Positions 1-5,157 of a stretch of DNA of 5,959 nt are shown piece by piece. Within the stretch, counting starts at the first letter, position 1. Every line of letters begins with the position of its first letter. Below the pieces are notes generated by a model. The model saw only the letters and a program-made list of their open reading frames with translations, did no database searches and was not told the origin of the DNA. Position numbers and translations under genes: made by a program. Location: assembly GCA_937864385.1 (NCBI GenBank), contig CALMJN010000019.1:1-5959 (forward strand). Direction: 5' to 3'. The stretch comes from an uncultured Methanosarcinales archaeon. GTDB taxonomy: Archaea; Halobacteriota; Methanosarcinia; Methanotrichales; Methanotrichaceae.

Positions 1-630
1 CTCTAAAGCCTCCAGATCCTCCTCGCCCTTTATTCCTCCCCCCAGTATGAGGGGATGACGGCTTGCCTCTGCCGCCGCCTTTAAAAAAACAGTGTCGAGC
101 CCCGTAGATGCCCCCACCCGCTCCAGATCCAGAAGTAAAACCGCCTCCAGGTCCAGACGGTTCAGGCTTTTGAGGAGAGATATGGGCTCCCGGCCGGCCA
201 GGCCGGGATCGGATGTTAGCAGCCTGCCCTTCTTCATGTCTATGCTCACCACCGCCCTGCCGCCGCGCCGGATCAATTCCGCCGCAGCCTCCTCGATGAG
301 GGAGAGGGATGCGGTCTCCGTTCCCAGAACGGCAGTGACTTCGGGGGGGAGGCGGTCCAGATCGCTCCGCCGGAAGATGCCGATATCGACCATAGCCTTT
401 GCCATTCTGGAGATCTCTCCGATCGCTGCCAGGTTATCCCCCTTTCCGGTGATCAGGTTTAAGTCTGCCACATAAACCTCCCGGGGGCAGAGCTCCCGCA
501 GGACGCCAAGCGGCTCGGATGTGGAGACGATGCTGGAAAATTCGGTTATGGGCCGGTAACTTCTTCTCTCCCCCCGCAGGGCATGGACAACAGCACCATT
601 AAGTATATCGAGGACGAAGATGCACCGCAC
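1..630 (-). CDS. HisA/HisF-family TIM-barrel protein, C-terminus cut by window edge
   Basis: Reading leftward from a GTG at 630..628 gives 210 codons without a stop, running off the left edge. The protein opens MRCIFVLDILNGAVVHALRG, typical of the HisA/HisF-related family found in methanogens. Asp8 in strand 1 and Asp131 (SIDMKKG) sit where the two catalytic aspartates of HisA/HisF lie, and GGGIK at about 197-201 matches the C-terminal phosphate-binding motif. Family members are about 230 residues, so roughly 20-30 are missing. The GTG start is chosen because AAAGGAG lies 5 bases upstream and homology begins there; the open frame upstream of it has no family similarity. HisA/HisF enzymes act on phosphoribosyl intermediates of histidine synthesis, but the substrate of this archaeal branch is not known to me. 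It is divergent from mfnB, which is suggestive but does not prove a shared pathway. The family call is firm; the function is open. Confidence 0.88.
   Translation of the reverse strand, partial: MRCIFVLDILNGAVVHALRGERRSYRPITEFSSIVSTSEPLGVLRELCPREVYVADLNLITGKGDNLAAIGEISRMAKAMVDIGIFRRSDLDRLPPEVTAVLGTETASLSLIEEAAAELIRRGGRAVVSIDMKKGRLLTSDPGLAGREPISLLKSLNRLDLEAVLLLDLERVGASTGLDTVFLKAAAEASRHPLILGGGIKGEEDLEALE
600..610 (+). promoter_or_regulatory. Possible TATA box for mfnB
   Basis: The AT-rich stretch TAAGTATATCG lies about 50 bases before the mfnB ATG. An archaeal start site some 25 bases downstream would fall near 630 and leave a short leader. It lies inside the coding sequence of the divergent gene, so the call rests on position and composition only. 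Confidence 0.22.
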
Positions 631-635
631 GAGTG

Positions 636-642
636 CTCCTTT
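636..642 (-). promoter_or_regulatory. Ribosome binding site for the HisA/HisF-family gene
   Basis: On the minus strand this reads AAAGGAG, followed by 5 bases and then GTG (630..628). It decides the non-ATG start of the leftward gene. Confidence 0.75.
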
Positions 643-657
643 CGGGATTGGATGAAT

Positions 658-1362
658 ATGAGATTGTTGGTTAGCCCCATGAATATGGTTGAAGCACAGG
701 CAGCCCTTGACGGCGGCGCGGACATAATAGACGTTAAAAACCCCAAGGAGGGCTCGCTAGGGGCGAACTTTCCCTGGACTATAAGGGCGGTGGCCGATCT
801 GGCCCGGCGGGGAAAGGTGCCCCTCTCGGCCACCATCGGCGACCTGGACTACAAGCCGGGCACAGCCAGCCTGGCTGCTCTGGGAGCCGCCTTCTCCGGA
901 GCGGACTATGTCAAAGCAGGCCTGCTGGGGGTAAAGAGCGCCGATCAGGCAGAAGAGATGATGACGGCCATCGTCCGGGCGGTCAAGGATTATGACTCTG
1001 GGAAAAGGGTGGTGGCTTCAGGCTACTCCGACTTTGCCCGGGCCGGCCCACTCTCCCCGCTCCTCCTTCCCGCCGCTGCGGCGAAAGCGGGAGCGGATGT
1101 GGTGATGGTGGATACTGCAATCAAGGATGGCCGGCCCACCTTTGATTTCATGAGCGAGAGGGATCTGCAGCAGTTCATTGATCTCGGCCATGATGAGGGC
1201 CTCGAGGTAGCTATTGCCGGTAGCATCGCATTCGGCCATCTGGAGCTTCTCATAAGGCTGCAGCCGGACATCATCGGAGTGCGGGGCATAGTCTGCGGCG
1301 GGGACAGGAGAAGCGCTGTCCAAGAGGAGCTGGTGGAAAAGCTAAAGCAAGCCCTGATTTAG
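658..1362 (+). CDS. mfnB: (5-formylfuran-3-yl)methyl phosphate synthase (MfnB)
   Basis: MfnB makes 4-(hydroxymethyl)-2-furancarboxaldehyde phosphate from two molecules of glyceraldehyde 3-phosphate, the first committed step toward the furan ring of methanofuran, the C1 carrier of methanogenesis. The 234-residue product is full length for the family (about 235). The signature GGADIIDVKNPKEGSLGANF is present, with Lys27 at the Schiff-base position known from the Methanocaldococcus enzyme. Lys86 (GADYVKAGLLG) and Asp152/Lys156 (VDTAIKDG) match other active-site positions, and GVRGIVCGGDR near the C-terminus fits the phosphate site. Upstream in-frame ATGs exist at 583 and 652, but family homology starts at MRLLVSP, so 658 is preferred; the RBS there is weak (GGATTGGATG). 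It is divergent from the HisA/HisF-family gene with 27 bases between starts. Cytoplasmic enzyme, confident call. Confidence 0.96.
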   Translation: MRLLVSPMNMVEAQAALDGGADIIDVKNPKEGSLGANFPWTIRAVADLARRGKVPLSATIGDLDYKPGTASLAALGAAFSGADYVKAGLLGVKSADQAEEMMTAIVRAVKDYDSGKRVVASGYSDFARAGPLSPLLLPAAAAKAGADVVMVDTAIKDGRPTFDFMSERDLQQFIDLGHDEGLEVAIAGSIAFGHLELLIRLQPDIIGVRGIVCGGDRRSAVQEELVEKLKQALI

Positions 1363-1365
1363 ACC

Positions 1366-1386
1366 TTTTTTCCAGGCCGCTTCGGC
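1366..1386 (+). terminator. T-run and small hairpin between convergent genes
   Basis: Three bases after the mfnB stop there is a T6 run (1366-1371), the usual kind of archaeal terminator. It is followed by GCCG-CTT-CGGC (1376-1386), a 4-bp stem with a 3-base loop. The 72-base gap separates the convergent mfnB and Nudix genes and may stop transcription from both sides. The call is by composition only. Confidence 0.4.
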
Positions 1387-1434
1387 TTAGAATCATAGAC
1401 CTGGGCAGAAATGGCGCTATTGAACTGATTCTTC

Positions 1435-1896
1435 TCATTTCAGGATCTTGGAGATGAGACGGTCGAGAAAGCCGACCTGCCCCTTATGGATCTTCTGCCG
1501 GGCCCTCTCAATATCAAACCACTCTGCTCTATCGATCTCGGGAAACTGCATCATGATTCCGGACTTCCGGGGCCACTCCATGCTGAATTCATTGCTCTGG
1601 AGCCTATCCGCATCCAGATCCTGCTTTAAAGCCCAGATCTGAATCATCTTCCGGCTGGGCTGGCGTATAGTGCCTAAATCTATGAACTGGCCATCCACCT
1701 CAAAGCCGGTCTCCTCCTTGAACTCCCTTTTGGCTGCCTGCAGAGGATCCTCATTAGCCTCAGACTGCCCCTTGGGAATGGACCAGGCTCCCAGATCCTT
1801 GCCGGACCAGAAGGGCCCGCCTGGATGAGCCAAAAGCACCTCGACTGCATTATCCCTCAAACGATACAGAAGTATTCCTGCACTGTAGACGCTCAT
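1435..1896 (-). CDS. Nudix hydrolase
   Basis: This 153-residue protein carries a complete Nudix box at residues 43-65. It fits GX5EX7REUXEEXGU, with Gly43, Glu49, Arg57-Glu58, Glu61-Glu62 and Gly64 all present. Nudix enzymes use this loop to bind Mg2+ and hydrolyse nucleoside diphosphates linked to another moiety. The N-terminus (SAGILLYR), GGPFWSGKDLGAWSIPKG before the box, and the EWPRKSG...FPEIDRAEWF region after it resemble the predicted NTP pyrophosphohydrolase group known as COG4119 (from memory), whose substrate is not established. It is soluble, with no signal peptide or membrane segment. The ATG has GAGGCGG a few bases upstream. It converges with mfnB and diverges from tgt. Family certain, substrate unknown. 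Confidence 0.93.
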   Translation of the reverse strand: MSVYSAGILLYRLRDNAVEVLLAHPGGPFWSGKDLGAWSIPKGQSEANEDPLQAAKREFKEETGFEVDGQFIDLGTIRQPSRKMIQIWALKQDLDADRLQSNEFSMEWPRKSGIMMQFPEIDRAEWFDIERARQKIHKGQVGFLDRLISKILK

Positions 1897-2027
1897 CTTC
1901 CGCCTCTGCCCCCTAGTTTCCTTATCCTCTTCATGCCTTCATGCAAAAGCTTTTTTTGCTCCGGGCTCAGGAGTGGCCTTCCAGACTTAGATTCAGAGAT
2001 GCAGATTGCGGCTCGGGCAGATTCCAA
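1893..2027 (-). CDS. Possible small ORF coupled to the Nudix gene
   Basis: On the minus strand a 44-codon frame (TTG at 2027..2025) ends in a TGA that overlaps the Nudix ATG as ATGA, the arrangement typical of translationally coupled genes. Its C-terminal half reads SPEQKKLLHEGMKRIRKLGG, an amphipathic, basic helix-like sequence rather than random reading. Against it, there is no convincing ribosome binding site or ATG near the TTG, and the only in-frame ATG leaves 13 residues. It could be a small basic protein, the remnant of a gene once fused to or preceding the Nudix gene, or chance. I do not recognise a family. Confidence 0.25.
   Translation of the reverse strand: MESARAAICISESKSGRPLLSPEQKKLLHEGMKRIRKLGGRGGR
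1943..1959. repeat. Near-palindrome GCAAAAGC/GCTTTTTTTGC
   Basis: GCAAAAGCTTTTTTTGC contains the perfect palindrome AAAAGCTTTT (1945-1954) with flanking GC on both sides and three extra T. It lies midway between the divergent Nudix and tgt start codons, where an operator or promoter element would be expected, but it could also belong to the small ORF there. No function can be assigned. Confidence 0.35.
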
Positions 2028-2044
2028 TCTCGAGCGTGGGGAAG

Positions 2045-3328
2045 ATGAGCGCCATATCCTTCGAGATCCTAAAGCAAGATGGAGAAACCCAGGCCAGGCT
2101 GGGACTGATCAGAACCAGGCATGGAGAGATAGAGACGCCCTATCTGGTTCCGGTAGCCACCCTGGCCAGCGTGAGAGCTCTGGGCTCCGACGATCTTGTC
2201 CGCCTGGGGGTGCAGTGCTCCCTGGCCAATACCTACCATCTTCATCTCCAGCCCGGAGATGAGCTGATTGCTCAGCTCGGCGGCCTGCATCGGTTCATGG
2301 ATTTCCATCGCCCCATCTTCACCGATTCCGGGGGCTTTCAGGCCTTCTCCCTGGGCTTTGCCCGGGAGCACAATGTGAGCAAGATAGGCAACATCTTTCC
2401 TCAGGAGGTGCAGTCAAGCCCCTCCCGGGATGGGGAAGAAAGCGAGGACAAGGAAAAGAGATTTGGATACCGGGAGCGACGAAAGAAAGAGCCCGTCCTC
2501 AAGAAGAAGGAGAACTTGACCCGTATCAGCGATGAGGGGATATCATTTAAATCTCCATCCGATGGGGCATGGCATTTCCTCAATCCCGAGAGATCGATGA
2601 AGATTCAGTCCAACCTCGGCTCGGACATAATCATGGCCTTCGATGAATGCACCTCGCCCCTTTCCGATTATGATTACACCAAAAAAGCAATGAACCGCAG
2701 CCAGGTCTGGGCAGAGGAGTCCCTTCGCCACCATGATCGCAGCCAGGCTTTATACGGCATAATCCAGGGCGGATGGTTTGAGGACTTGAGGCGGGAGAGC
2801 ACGGAGGATATCGCATCCCAGCCCTTTGAGGGGATAGCCATCGGAGGCTCTCTAGGAAACAGCAAGCAGGACATGCATCAGGTCCTGGACTGGACTTTAC
2901 CCCGGCTGGATGAAGAGAGGCCCCGCCACCTTCTGGGCATAGGAGATATAGACGACCTTTTAGAGTGCGTGGCCAGGGGGATTGACACCTTCGACTGCGT
3001 CGCACCCACCAGAATAGCCCGGCGGGGAAGCCTCCTGCTCTCGCCAGAGTCGGGGGGATGCCGGGAGAACAAATTCCGTCTGAACATCAAATCATCCCAG
3101 TTCAAAGCAGATAGCAGGCCCATCGATCCTCATTGCCGCTGTCCCACCTGCCAGGGGATCTCCCGGGCCTATCTTCGCCATCTCTACGTCTCACGCGAGC
3201 TCTCCTACTTCCGCCTGGCTACCATTCATAACCTCTATTTCATGCTCCGCTTCATGGAAGAGGTGAGGGAGAGCATAAGAGAAGGCACATTTCTGCGTCT
3301 CAGGAGAAAGTGGCTGGGCGGCATTTAA
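2045..3328 (+). CDS. tgt: Bacterial-type tRNA-guanine(34) transglycosylase (Tgt)
   Basis: Tgt exchanges the guanine at tRNA position 34 for a 7-deazaguanine (preQ1 in bacteria, queuine in eukaryotes). The 427-residue product keeps the family landmarks: the general acid/base Asp94 (TDSGGFQ), substrate-binding Asp200 with Cys202 (FDEC) and Gln241 (IIQGG), the nucleophile Asp317 (GIDTFDCVAPTR), and a complete zinc site Cys364-x-Cys366-x2-Cys369-x25-His395. It lacks the C-terminal extension and PUA domain of the archaeosine (G15) enzyme and aligns throughout with bacterial Tgt. Bacterial Tgt is about 375 residues; the excess is mainly a charged insert at about 105-160 and a small one near 333-343. 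The pocket loop reads GGSLGNSK instead of GGLxVGE. The ATG at 2045 is preferred over an in-frame TTG at 2006, since homology starts at once and GTGGGGAAG precedes it. It is the first gene of an operon with the yhhQ-like transporter 64 bases downstream. Confidence 0.94.
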   Translation: MSAISFEILKQDGETQARLGLIRTRHGEIETPYLVPVATLASVRALGSDDLVRLGVQCSLANTYHLHLQPGDELIAQLGGLHRFMDFHRPIFTDSGGFQAFSLGFAREHNVSKIGNIFPQEVQSSPSRDGEESEDKEKRFGYRERRKKEPVLKKKENLTRISDEGISFKSPSDGAWHFLNPERSMKIQSNLGSDIIMAFDECTSPLSDYDYTKKAMNRSQVWAEESLRHHDRSQALYGIIQGGWFEDLRRESTEDIASQPFEGIAIGGSLGNSKQDMHQVLDWTLPRLDEERPRHLLGIGDIDDLLECVARGIDTFDCVAPTRIARRGSLLLSPESGGCRENKFRLNIKSSQFKADSRPIDPHCRCPTCQGISRAYLRHLYVSRELSYFRLATIHNLYFMLRFMEEVRESIREGTFLRLRRKWLGGI

Positions 3329-3376
3329 GCCGCCCTCGCCTTCAAGTACCATTGCAGGAATAGGATTAAGCATAAT

Positions 3377-3386
3377 AGAGGAGGAG
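3377..3386 (+). promoter_or_regulatory. Ribosome binding site for the transporter gene
   Basis: AGAGGAGGAG contains GGAGG at 3380-3384, 8 bases before the ATG at 3393. It supports this ATG over the in-frame TTG at 3387. Confidence 0.8.
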
Positions 3387-3392
3387 TTGGAG

Positions 3393-4043
3393 ATGATCAA
3401 GAAAGGCAGGCTGTCCATTGACAGGACCCAGGCCGGCATAATCCTCTGTGGCCTTTATATCTTCTTCTCCCTGGCCGGCAACATCGCCGCCACCAAGGTC
3501 ACCTATTTCGGCAGCATGGTGATGGATGCCGGCTTCATCTATTCCCTCACCTTCACCTGGCGCGATCTGATCCACAAGCAGCTGGGGCAGAGGGCGGCCC
3601 TGACCACCATCTGGCTGGCGGCGGCCATAAACCTCCTGGCAGCAGCATATTTTCAGATAGTGGTGATGATGCCGGCCCAGACCGACTGGGCCGCTTCCGG
3701 AGGCCAGTCGGCCTGGGAGTTTCTCTTCTCTCTGCAGCTCCGGATCACCCTGGCCTCTATATTGACGGCGCTCATAGCCGAGCTGATTGATACCAGGGTC
3801 TACCAGCTCTGGACGAGGGGAAGAAGAGCCGGGTGGCCTCAGTGGACAAGGGTCGCAGTCTCCAATTCCATATCCATACCTGTTGACAGCCTGCTCTTTC
3901 CCATCATCGCCTTTGCCGGGGTGGTGGGGACGGAGGGCTTGCATCAGATGTTCTGGACCAATATCATCGTCAAGGCGGCTATTACCGCGCTGGTATTCTG
4001 GACCATATATCTGGTTCCGGAGAGGCCGATTTATGAAGAGTGA
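3393..4043 (+). CDS. yhhQ: YhhQ/VUT-family queuosine-precursor transporter
   Basis: This 216-residue membrane protein has about six hydrophobic segments (roughly 14-33, 43-57, 70-93, 116-133, 158-178 and 188-207). It resembles the VUT family (DUF165, YhhQ), whose E. coli member imports preQ0/preQ1; other members are linked to queuine uptake. Recognisable family features are the N-terminal NIAATKV stretch, SLTFTWRDLIHKQLGQRAA (family pattern YPLTFLxTDxxxExxGxxxA) and the late SNSISIPVDSLLFPIIAF segment (SxxxxxxxDSxxFxxxAF). It follows tgt by 64 bases with its own strong RBS, and this context independently supports a 7-deazaguanine substrate. Its last 11 bases overlap the start of the glycosyltransferase gene. 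The substrate could be preQ0, preQ1 or queuine. Family likely, substrate inferred from the neighbour. Confidence 0.85.
   Translation: MIKKGRLSIDRTQAGIILCGLYIFFSLAGNIAATKVTYFGSMVMDAGFIYSLTFTWRDLIHKQLGQRAALTTIWLAAAINLLAAAYFQIVVMMPAQTDWAASGGQSAWEFLFSLQLRITLASILTALIAELIDTRVYQLWTRGRRAGWPQWTRVAVSNSISIPVDSLLFPIIAFAGVVGTEGLHQMFWTNIIVKAAITALVFWTIYLVPERPIYEE
4019..4025 (+). promoter_or_regulatory. Ribosome binding site for the interrupted glycosyltransferase
   Basis: GGAGAGG, within the transporter coding sequence, lies 7 bases before the ATG at 4033. It supports this ATG as the original start of the gene now split by the IS element. Confidence 0.65.
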
Positions 4044-4084
4044 AACGGGGCGATGTGGCCACTCCATACTGCTCCTACAAATTA
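4033..4084 (+). pseudogene. 5' fragment of IS-interrupted glycosyltransferase (codons 1-17)
   Basis: From the ATG at 4033 the frame reads MKSETGRCGHSILLLQI and then enters the IS630-family element, where it continues with unrelated residues and stops at 4183-4185. The hydrophobic ILLLQI is the first beta strand of a GT-B fold. Base 4084 plus 5158-5159 rebuild the next codon (AGT, Ser18), joining it in frame with the fragment that begins at 5158. The start overlaps the transporter stop by 11 bases and has a good RBS, so the gene was the third member of the tgt operon and probably translationally coupled. On its own this fragment cannot be functional. Confidence 0.8.
4083..4084. repeat. TA target-site duplication, left copy (right copy 5156-5157)
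   Basis: TA occurs immediately outside both inverted repeats. Deleting the element plus one TA restores the glycosyltransferase frame, confirming this as the duplicated target. Confidence 0.8.
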
Positions 4085-4110
4085 TAGTCTTTAACATAAC
4101 ATATTTAACT
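4085..4110 (+). repeat. Left terminal inverted repeat of the IS630-family element
   Basis: The repeat begins TAGTCTTTAACATAAC and ends TTTAACT. It matches the reverse complement of 5130-5155 at 21 of 26 positions, the first 11 without mismatch. It also contains the last codons and stop (4091-4093) of the transposase gene. Confidence 0.88.
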
Positions 4111-4633
4111 TATCATACAGAAACCTGGGAATCCACATTCGAGCTGAAGAAAGACTTGCCGTCATATCAAAGAAGCTATCTCTAACAATCTGAAGCAGTT
4201 CGTCAGTGCTTTCTATACTTGATATAGAAATAATTCTCTTTATACTTTTCCATAGATATTCTATCGGATTTAAGTCGGGGGAGTAGGGCGGAAGATAAAT
4301 CAGCGTGATATTCAATTCGCTCGCTTTTTCTTTTACCTTCTTTGCCTTATGCGTCGCGAAATTATCAAGCACCAAGCATATTCGGTTTAGGGGATTGTAT
4401 CTCCTAACATCCATTAAAAATTGGCAAAAATCCTCTGATTTAGTGTGACTCGGAAACGCAATGTTGTCGTGACCATTCAACATGAAACAACCTATGCAAT
4501 TGGCCTTAAGATGCGCGGTTCTCTTCTTTATGTTTAGTTCCTCAAACGACCAGAGTCGTTGAGTGTTTGAGTTAATATTTTGGGATGATTCGTCTACGAA
4601 TCCCAATAGATCACCAGCTTTAATTTCTAGTCT
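4091..4633 (-). CDS. IS630-family transposase, C-terminal DDE part (reached by -1 frameshift)
   Basis: This frame supplies the catalytic half of the transposase. Numbered on the 339-residue fused product, the catalytic triad is Asp173 (GFVDES), Asp249 (LVLDNFATHK) and Glu284 (YSPDLNPIEYLWKS). There are 34 residues between the last two, as in IS630 and Tc1/mariner enzymes. It starts here at the first codon after the proposed shift (AGA, 4633..4631). The frame is open only from 4648 and has no convincing start of its own: the nearest candidate, TTG at 4606, has no RBS and lies almost on the first catalytic Asp. It therefore depends on frameshifting from the upstream frame. The stop is inside the left inverted repeat. 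Confidence 0.9.
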   Translation of the reverse strand, partial: RLEIKAGDLLGFVDESSQNINSNTQRLWSFEELNIKKRTAHLKANCIGCFMLNGHDNIAFPSHTKSEDFCQFLMDVRRYNPLNRICLVLDNFATHKAKKVKEKASELNITLIYLPPYSPDLNPIEYLWKSIKRIISISSIESTDELLQIVRDSFFDMTASLSSARMWIPRFLYDKLNMLC

Positions 4634-5109
4634 TTTTTTAGAATGTTTTCAGCATCACCTGGTCGCCTATTATCTAGAACATATGGCTTTGCATGATGCA
4701 TATTCCACGAGGTAAGAATCCTCCAGACTTGCATCTCCGAATATTCTACATTGAATCTTTCCTTTATCAATACGCGTACTTCTTTCAATGTCCAAGCCCT
4801 TTTTCCTTTAAGAATCTTTTTCAATTCTTCTCTTTCAGGATTTCCCAATTTTGGCTTTGGACCGCCAGAAAAATTAGGTATCAGGCCTGAGTATCCTTGT
4901 TTGTTCCATGAATCCAGCCAACTATAGCCGGTGGGTTCAGTGATATTCACTCGTTCGCATGCTTCTTTTATCGAATCTCCTTTATAAAGAAACCTAATGA
5001 AGTATAATCTTTCCAGAACTCGAATTGATCTTTCTTCAGTCTTAATTTTCGTATTTAGGTCTTCGAGAGTTGCATGTCTTATGATTTCCTTCTCTTGCTT
5101 TCTTCCCAT
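4627..5109 (-). CDS. IS630-family transposase, N-terminal DNA-binding part
   Basis: This 160-residue frame begins with ATG at 5109 and ends with TAG at 4629..4627. It holds the DNA-binding region: a helix-turn-helix around residues 45-75 (GDSIKEACERVNITEPTGYSW), a linker with GLIPNFSGGPKPKL, and a second winged-helix-like region at about 103-140 (AWTLKEVRVLIKERFNVEYS). Together these resemble the paired HTH of IS630 transposases, which recognises the inverted repeats. Without a shift the product ends in NILKKD before the catalytic domain; such a short form could act as a repressor in some IS families, which is inference here. No ribosome binding site is visible before the ATG. Confidence 0.9.
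   Translation of the reverse strand: MGRKQEKEIIRHATLEDLNTKIKTEERSIRVLERLYFIRFLYKGDSIKEACERVNITEPTGYSWLDSWNKQGYSGLIPNFSGGPKPKLGNPEREELKKILKGKRAWTLKEVRVLIKERFNVEYSEMQVWRILTSWNMHHAKPYVLDNRRPGDAENILKKD
4633..4639 (-). other. Probable -1 frameshift site (A7) in the transposase gene
   Basis: On the minus strand the N-terminal frame reads CTA AAA AAA GAC TAG. The heptamer A-AAA-AAA allows a -1 slip onto AAA AAA AGA CTA, which leads into the catalytic frame. The two frames overlap only in 4627-4648, and this is the only homopolymer there. AGGTGAT at 4660..4654, complementary to the conserved 16S 3' end, lies 14 bases upstream, a distance at which SD-like sequences stimulate -1 shifting in bacteria. 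The alternative is a single-base indel that inactivated the gene. Confidence 0.65.
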
Positions 5110-5129
5110 GAACTATAATTGTAGTATTA

Positions 5130-5155
5130 GGTTAAAAAAGTTGCGTTAAAGACTA
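5130..5155 (-). repeat. Right terminal inverted repeat of the IS630-family element
   Basis: Read on the minus strand it begins TAGTCTTTAACGCAAC and ends TTTAACC, pairing with 4085-4110. It sits just upstream of the transposase start (5109), so transposase transcription probably begins in or near it. Confidence 0.88.
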
Positions 5156-5157
5156 TA

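Larger units (their letters stand above)
4085..5155 (-). mobile_element. Complete IS630-family insertion sequence, about 1071 bp
   Basis: The element is bounded by imperfect 26-base terminal inverted repeats (21 of 26 matching) that begin TAGTCTTTAAC at both ends. It is flanked by TA at 4083-4084 and 5156-5157, the target duplication typical of IS630/Tc1-mariner elements. Because the ends read TATAG, the exact border could shift by two bases. It encodes one DDE transposase in two frames on the minus strand and nothing else. Length fits the family, and it is visibly more AT-rich than the host genes. It has inserted in the opposite orientation into the glycosyltransferase gene. Intact ends and an apparently intact transposase suggest it may be recent and mobile. 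Confidence 0.93.

Noticed and set aside
92..475. Plus-strand frame of 127 codons
   Set aside because: It lies antisense to the HisA/HisF-family gene, which has clear family motifs, and its own product is Arg/Ser/Pro-rich without recognisable features.
583..657. N-terminal extension of MfnB from the ATG at 583
   Set aside because: The extra 25 residues have no family similarity, overlap the start of the divergent gene, and would shift the catalytic Lys away from position 27.
1825..2262. Plus-strand frame of 145 codons running into tgt
   Set aside because: It overlaps the Nudix 5' end antisense and tgt in another frame, and its second half is a frame-shifted reading of the Tgt N-terminus.
2045..3328. 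Archaeosine (G15) tRNA-guanine transglycosylase
   Set aside because: The expected archaeal C-terminal domains including PUA are absent; length, zinc-site spacing and motif order match the bacterial position-34 enzyme.
3366..4097. Minus-strand frame of 243 codons opposite the transporter
   Set aside because: Its product is Gly/Pro/His-rich and low in structure, as expected for the shadow of a GC-rich membrane-protein gene; the plus-strand YhhQ reading is clear.
3787..4185. Plus-strand frame of 132 codons crossing into the IS
   Set aside because: Only the part from the ATG at 4033 is meaningful, as the start of the interrupted glycosyltransferase; the earlier part is out of frame within yhhQ and the later part lies in the IS.
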